Shown: positions 58,801 to 64,000 of the stretch, one piece after another | How the letters are laid out: each line of letters starts with the position of its first letter | Numbering within the stretch: position 1 is the stretch's first letter | DNA from: Aspidiotus rigidus | Lineage: Eukaryota; Arthropoda; Insecta; Hemiptera; Diaspididae | Reading direction: 5' to 3' | DNA: 64,000 bases | Assembly (NCBI GenBank): GCA_035079385.1 | Contig: JAVHKY010000035.1 | Coordinates: 3,286,001-3,350,000, forward strand | Position numbers and translations under genes: made by a program | The notes under the pieces: model-generated | The model's database searches: none | Told to the model about the DNA's origin: nothing | What the model saw: only the letters and a program-made list of their open reading frames with translations

Positions 58801-61557
58801 ACCCGGCCCGCCTTTTCCGCCGCCATCAGGAAATGGTGCCTGAAGCTCAGCCGTGAGTCAAACCAGATGCCCAGGTATTTCATTTGCTTCTTGATTTCAA
58901 TTCCCACACCTTGCAGGCGAAAGGTGGGTGGCTTGAACTTCCGACGGGTCGAATAAAATGGCCTCCGTCTTACTTGCTGCTAGTTCAAGTCCAGCCGACT
59001 CAATCCAACGCGTCACTTGCTCTAGGGCCCGGTTAACCCTGCTCTCCACCGCTACAGTTGTTTCGGTGGTGCATACCACCAGGGTGTCATCCGCATAGCA
59101 GATAAGCTTAACCCCCGGTGACAGCTTCACCTTAAAGATTCCGTTAAATGCGACGCACCACAAAAGCGGCCAAAGGACCGACCCCTGCGGCACCCCACAA
59201 GTAACAGGGCGCTTTACTGTACCAGCAGACGTCTCTGCTTGGATTTCACGGCAGCTAAGATAGCTGCTGAAGGAACAGGTGAATTGGAAATAGTGCTAAT
59301 GATTTTCTCATGATTGTTTCAGAGGAACTTTTTGATGCAGGAGAGTCAGAATATTGAAGCGTCATAATTTCGCGAGCTGGGCAGTTGGAGGAGTGTTTAA
59401 TGGATGGATGGATGGTCAGCATTTCGGTGTGGGTATGAAGGAAGTGGGAAAAGTGAAAAGAGTGCCTGAGACGGGTATGGCTCAGGCGGAGAGGATGCTG
59501 AGGAAGCAGTAACAGGACTTAAGATTATACAAGAAGGGGAGATTAGTTATGTAGAGTGAATGCAGTGACTTGATCGCTTTGGGGCAACGTCCACTGCGTC
59601 ATGTTCTTCAAGGTCGATTCATGACTGTCAGAATGAGGGTCGTGGATAGCGAATATAAGGACGAGAGAGAATCAGATAGTGTAAGGAATTCGCGGAGAAG
59701 AAAGGAGCGGGTTGAGAGGAAGACGCAGGTGTAGCGGTGAGTTCGTCGATGAATAAGGAAGCGGACTTTCTCATACGGAAGGATACAGGCCTAACGAGCC
59801 CCCGAGCTCGGATTCATGAAGAAATCATAAACTTAGGATCGTAACCTTAATTTTTCCATCCCATGAAAAAGGAACACAAATTTTCTCTCGGGCCCGGTTT
59901 AGTTCTTGTTGGCCCTAGAAAAATGAGATATTAAGCACATTCGGTTCTGGTTTTTGATTTGGATCCGTTCGTGTGGCAGAAAAGTTGAGAGAGAATTTCT
60001 GAAGAAATCATTTTGATGATTTGTTGTTTGTGTATAGTCAGCTGTTTTGGGATTTCAGGATGAAGACGGATGTCAAGGATATGGGTTGACAAAGGGGAGT
60101 AGATACAAAAACAGAAAGTAAAAACTGCTAGATGAGATTGGTAAATTACTAGGACTGAGAAAATTAGAAAAAATATAAAGAATTGGGCTATTGAAGTCAG
60201 GAAGTTAGCAGTGAGTGAGAGAGCGCGGTAACGGAGAGAAGGAACAGTCCGACACAGACTGAGTGAAAGGCTGGCACATAGTGCAACACGGGCCACGTGA
60301 AGCCCGGAAGATTGATTTGTTGGAGTGTTTATGAATACGGAGAACCGTAATCAAGTTGGGAATGTGGATTATACAATTATGGAATTGGGGGAGGAGTTAT
60401 TGTTCACAGCTTGTATGAGAGTGTGATCGTTAAAGGAATTCAGGCACTTGCTCCTAAGGTTTTGATGGGGGGGAGGGGAGGGTCAAGGAGATTTCGGAGT
60501 TGAAAATGAGACCGAGGAACTTGACAGTAGATTAATTGGTAATCGTGACGTTCTGCAGACGCGGAGAAGGAAGAGGCAAAGGGGATGAGTATCTATTTTG
60601 GAATACTATCACAACCGTTTTCTTGTCTGAAAACCGAAATTCACAATCAGATGACCGTCTGAAGATTTGAACACGTAGTTTTGCGTCTCGTTACTGTTGG
60701 AAGTTAGTAGGAAGTTAACGAAGTCATCCGCAAAGAAGCGTTTGGTAAGGAGAAAAGTGACACTGTTTGCTAGGTCGTTTATAGTGATTAGGAAGAGAGG
60801 AACACTCCAAACTCTTCCCTGGAGATACCGGGTTGGATAGATTGGTGAGAAGAGAATTGGTTATAAACTCCAGCCATTAGAAACAAGTGATGTAGGAAAT
60901 TATTTCAAAGGTCGATGTCATAGTGGATGAGAAGTAGTGACGCTAGACACGAGGAAACGCTTCATGGAATCTTGAAAAATGGAGTATAATTTTGAGTTTG
61001 AGCGGAGGGCTTCTACGATTTGGAAGTTTGAAAGATTTACTACCGGTCACAAAAGCTGACTTTATTCGCCGTATCATAGAGTAGCTTTATCCAGAGTTAC
61101 CCAATATAAAAACATTACTCCAAGATCTCTTTTTAATTTTTCAGATTAATGGAAAGATAAGCCTCAATGAAAACATAGCCGACAACGGGGGAATGCGAGA
61201 AGTACTTATAGCCTACCGAAAATTTGCGTCCAATCATGACGATGAACCTTTCCTCGTTGGCTTTGAAAATTTCAGCCACGAACAACTTCTCACGCTATCA
61301 TTCGCGAACGTAAGTTTATCCTGTACAGTCGATTTATTTTAGTGGTAATGAAACATGGCTGTTTGGAATATGTGTAATTTTCTTTGTAGATCTTTTGCGG
61401 CTATACTCCATTGTCAGTGATGGAGCGATTAGACTCACACGCTCCACACGAGGCACGAGTTAATGGTGTATTTATGAATTCTGAAGAAATGTCCCAAATA
61501 TGGAACTGTCCCAAGGGCTCTCCCATGAATCCGGAAAAGAGATGTAGAGTTTGGTGA
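43807..61557 (+). CDS. neprilysin-like M13 metallopeptidase, copy C; predicted active and secreted
   Basis: Eighteen exons: 43807-43858, 44824-44883, 44988-45152, 45350-45436, 46692-46941, 47568-47760, 50098-50205, 50314-50455, 51583-51694, 51766-51868, 52761-52937, 53114-53226, 53353-53414, 55747-55795, 55942-56009, 56646-56794, 61145-61309, 61390-61557. All introns are GT-AG and the join gives 740 residues. Residues 1-17 ([17 protein letters not shown]) form a signal peptide without a cytoplasmic tail, so a soluble secreted enzyme is predicted. Then [22 protein letters not shown], the alpha-helical domain, VNALY, RPFF, HEVTH (571-575), DWW, ENIAD (639-643), HAPxxxR and C-terminal CRVW. Zinc ligands His571, His575 and Glu639, catalytic Glu572 and Asp643 are all present. 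Length is usual for M13 (about 700-780). Members degrade small peptide hormones outside the cell; the substrate here is unknown. Family assignment is firm; activity is inferred. Confidence 0.94.
43859..44823. other. intron 1 of copy C
   Basis: Contains a run of 23 A (44023-44045) after a short AT-rich stretch absent from copy B, possibly a retroposon tail. No coding feature is recognised. Confidence 0.4.
47950..49990 (-). mobile_element. degraded I-type LINE in copy C intron 6
   Basis: Minus-strand pieces: [20 protein letters not shown] with [10 protein letters not shown] (RT start, 49240-49360), [20 protein letters not shown] (about 49020-49090), and RNase [21 protein letters not shown] (48160-48240). 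It matches the copy B remnant 25900-28415 at the same intron position, but the 3' part and the nested MITE seen in copy B are missing. Confidence 0.8.
51869..52760. other. intron 10 of copy C
   Basis: About 430 bp (51890-52330) are not found in the copy B intron; the flanking parts match it. No mobile-element motif was recognised in the extra piece. Confidence 0.4.
53640..55545 (-). mobile_element. degraded I-type LINE in copy C intron 13
   Basis: Minus-strand pieces: [20 protein letters not shown] (RNase H start, about 54070-54170) and [20 protein letters not shown] near the 3' end (53670-53740). It matches the copy B remnant 32450-36115 but lacks the solo LTR and the 830-bp element, and so shows their empty sites. 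Confidence 0.8.
55979..55993 (+). other. intact HEVTH zinc site, copy C
   Basis: Encoded as [21 protein letters not shown]. The third ligand Glu and partner Asp are in ENIAD at 61169-61183, and the substrate-side Arg of HAPHEAR is kept in the last exon. Confidence 0.95.
57144..59272 (-). mobile_element. 5'-truncated R1/LOA-type LINE with target duplication
   Basis: Minus strand: [11 protein letters not shown] and [10 protein letters not shown] (the YADD catalytic box, about 59080-59110), [27 protein letters not shown], then after an interruption [20 protein letters not shown], and a Cys-His finger [20 protein letters not shown] (57740-57800). Order and motifs fit the R1/LOA group. AAACAGGTG (57135-57143) and GAACAGGTG (59273-59281) flank it, a probable target duplication. 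Copies A and B lack it. It is younger and better kept than the I-type remnants but truncated inside the RT domain and interrupted. Confidence 0.85.
58180..58672 (+). mobile_element. LTR-retrotransposon 3' end nested in the LINE (probable Copia type)
   Basis: Sequence between the AYRTVS and YGAPVWAD parts of the LINE. It contains a polypurine tract aaggggggagta (58451-58462) directly followed by TGTTGGAGAATAC, the usual junction between internal DNA and a 3' LTR; the LTR would run from 58463 to about 58670. The 5' part of the retrotransposon is missing. Exact borders and target duplication are unclear; the Copia label rests on the tract and the TGTTGGA start. Confidence 0.6.
59375..60990 (-). 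mobile_element. degraded LINE remnant shared by all three copies (copy C)
   Basis: Minus-strand piece [20 protein letters not shown] followed by [18 protein letters not shown] (60170-60296) matches those of copies A and B. Nucleotide similarity to 37600-39260 is high throughout. Confidence 0.7.
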
Positions 61558-61601
61558 AATATGTAGAATATTGTGGATAGATTTCTTTTTGTGATCATTA
61601 C

Positions 61602-61607
61602 AATAAA
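61602..61607 (+). terminator. candidate polyadenylation signal of copy C
   Basis: AATAAA 45 bases after the stop. The second AATAAA present in copy B is AATACA here. Confidence 0.7.
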
Positions 61608-61908
61608 TTCGAATACAATTAAGACTGAACGACTAATTTGAAATTTATTCATGTGGGGTTTGCAATTGCAACCCGCAAAACCCACACGAGAGAGTGTACG
61701 AAGGCTGTTTTCATAACTAAAATTGAATTTACGAACAGAATCAACCGATTTCTCACGTTGTCACGTTGTGTGTTTGATTAAGCCGGTTCCATTCTTAAGA
61801 ATTGAGTTTGAACATTGACGAATGAAAAAATTTTCGAACATCAAATATGAATTTCCACACGAGAGTCAGGTTTCATCTTGACTGAATCCGAACCTGAGTA
61901 CGTTGCGT

Positions 61909-62281
61909 ACACACATGAACATATTTCAAACTTTTGGAATGAACATGAACTATAGAAGGTATTTCTAGAAGTATTTTCGGCGCTTAGTACCATGCGATTT
62001 ACCGTTTTTCGATATTACCTCTCATTATTGTGCTATACTCATGTTTAATTCCCACACTTTATCGTGACAGACAAGTGTACCTTCTGTTGAAATTTTGTAG
62101 CTCGATAAGATACGTTACGCGTCGCAATAATCTGCGGTAACGAAACATAAGTGTTGCACAAGAATGATAGGTAATATCGAAAGACAGTAAATGGCATGGT
62201 ACTCAGCGTCGAAAATACTTCTAGAAATACCTTCTATTGTTCATGTTCATTCCAAAAGTTTGAAATTTGTTCATGTGTGTT
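61909..62281. mobile_element. foldback MITE in the module 3' flank (C copy)
   Basis: Inverted arms from acacatgaacatatttcaaa to its complement ending TTTGAAATTTGTTCATGTGTGT. Both arms are kept, as after copy A. Confidence 0.85.
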
Positions 62282-62734
62282 ATTTACTCTTCCACCTTCA
62301 TATAGTCCGAGAATCGTTTTGAAGTCCACACCTTGAGATATTAACAGTCGGAATTTTCCCAACTACTGAAGTAAGCCAAGAGGGTCATCTTTGACGGAAC
62401 CACAATTTTCCAGAAGGACGACAATCGACTGATGGCGGAAATCAGATATTTTCCCACATAATTTCTCTTGAAATATATTCCCTGTTAAGAGCGAATGTTT
62501 CCAATCACGAGTAATCTTCGCATTAATCTTCTCGAGCAGAATACGATCGACTATGCGGCCAGAAACCTCCCTATTGCCTAAAATTACCAATACCTTGCTT
62601 TCACCAAATTCTAAAAACCATTATTATAAGTTCATAAATTTAAGGCCATAACAAACTTGAAATACTTACTGGTAAACTTACAATTTGATCCTTTTCAGAG
62701 AGAAATTCAATGATGCTCTCTCTCTCTCTCCTTC

Positions 62735-63865
62735 TCACTATCACTAAAATATCGCAATTTAAGGACTCTTAAGAGTAGTGGCAAGGTAACGTTCATTGGC
62801 AACTTATAAGCCTCATGTCTGTGGTATCTGTATGATAAAGCGTTCTGTAAAAGTTATGCAATCCAACTAACCCTACCATAGGTCGAGAGAATCCGTTTTG
62901 GGTTTTCGCCTATTTTGCATTCTCTACACTCGTTACACTACCGCAAGCCACATCGCGTCGTCAAAGACATTTACGTGTTAATTTGTAGGAATTCAGCATC
63001 TTAGGTTCTAAGATTTTTGAGCGTATCATTTCAAAAGCAATCTTCTTTAAAAATGCCTGAAATACGTGTGTAATAATCACTTTGTTTTTTGTCTGAACGT
63101 ATTCTGAACGATTATAAATTTTAATAATCCTAGTAAAAAAAGAATTTGTTATTCGTAATAAATGATATCTACTAATTACTGGATAAGAAGAAGCTGGTAG
63201 TTATACTGGACTAAAGACCCGGTATAACTACTGATATTATAAAGATATTTTTATTGAGTAACAAAAAAAAAGATCTGTAAATATTAGTTCCCATTCTTCT
63301 TGAGAAATCAGATGTCTGAATCTTTCCAAGTCCACTTTGGCGCTCTTCTCTACGTATACGCAAGGAGAAAATTATAGTTTTGTGGAAGACATTTTGAAGA
63401 TGGTCGCAAGACTCATGAAAGGGTGTGAGATGTAATCGTGGTAAAATTTTAGAATAACTAAGTTATAATTTCACTCTCTCTCAATATGTACTTGTTTCCA
63501 AATTCTCCTAATCTCATGTTGGGTTAGTTTGCCGAACGGCGGACGGCGGAGACCAGACATTTCTCTCGAAAAGACCCCCCACCACAATAAAACAGGTTCC
63601 CTGTTAAAATATCTTCTCCAGAATTTCCCCTCGACCTTCATTGTTACAGCGACGTATCCAAATCAAGACCCAGAAACGGATGTACAGTCTCCAATCCGTG
63701 TAACACCCCACTCTTCCTTTTTAGCAACTTCCCTTCTATATTCACCGTCGAACCGATTGCTATAAATATTCACTGCCTCTCTCATTATTCTTACTTGTTA
63801 TCCAAGACGCTCATTCTACCAGTCGTATCTTCCCCCAAATCTTCATTTTTATACACTCGTCAAGT
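62735..63865. other. insertion of about 1.1 kb in the copy C flank, unclassified
   Basis: The DNA on either side matches continuous sequence after copy B (CT tract at 42671-42802, then 42815 onwards), so this stretch was added after copy C or lost after copy B. It includes aaaacaggttccctgttaaa (63589-63608), the same word that bounds the minisatellite elements. No long frame or inverted repeat was recognised. Confidence 0.5.
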
Positions 63866-64000
63866 TCTTCCTCGTCCTCCACCTGTTTCCTATATGGACA
63901 CCGGAACCCATCGATACTAAGATACACGACCCTGTGAACCTTACTGCGAAACAATCTTCAGCTGCGTTCACCCACCATAACTGACCCCTCCCTTTCCATT
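63866..64000. repeat. start of a further copy of the module spacer
   Basis: ctgtttcctatatggacacc (63880-63899) and the following TACTAAGATAC and AGCTGCGTTCACCC words match 42820-42915 in the B-C spacer. In that spacer the next gene begins about 0.9 kb further on. Confidence 0.75.

Overview
The window is intron-rich eukaryotic DNA, AT-rich and crowded with mobile-element remnants. GT-AG introns, I-type and R1/LOA-type non-LTR retrotransposons, a hAT relic, a solo LTR and many inverted-repeat MITEs point to an arthropod, most likely an insect; the species cannot be read from the sequence. The only host genes I can support are three head-to-tail copies of one gene for a secreted neprilysin-like zinc metallopeptidase (family M13), all on the + strand: copy A (1690-15742, first exon not found), copy B (19430-39844) and copy C (43807-61557). 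Each is split into 18 coding exons (17 found in A) at the same positions and phases, and splices in silico to about 740 residues.

The copies have different fates. C keeps every recognisable M13 motif (HEVTH, ENIAD, HAPxxxR, C-terminal CRVW) and all splice sites. A is open throughout with normal splice sites, but two catalytic positions are changed: the first zinc-binding His is Asn and the Asp of ExxxD is Val, so it reads as a pseudo-enzyme. B keeps the zinc ligands, but the donor of exon 14 is TT instead of GT, which puts a stop just before the zinc-site exon; it has also lost the substrate-binding Arg near the C terminus.

Region by region: 1-1689 is AT-rich simple repeat and unassigned DNA; 1690-15742 is copy A, with introns holding LINE remnants, a 634-bp foldback, a minisatellite-bearing element and a 1.34-kb inverted-repeat element; 15743-19429 is the A-B spacer, mostly a 2.17-kb element with arms of about 540 bp; 19430-39844 is copy B; 39845-43806 is the B-C spacer with a truncated hAT and a (CT)66 tract; 43807-61557 is copy C; 61558-64000 is spacer sequence that again matches the B-C spacer, suggesting a further copy beyond the right edge.

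Intron insertions give a relative history. One minus-strand LINE remnant is shared by A, B and C; two more are shared by B and C only; a solo LTR, an 830-bp terminal-inverted-repeat element and the hAT are only in the B module, and an R1/LOA element with a nested LTR-retrotransposon fragment is only in C. This supports A splitting off first, then B and C by a large segmental duplication that carried the insertions along.
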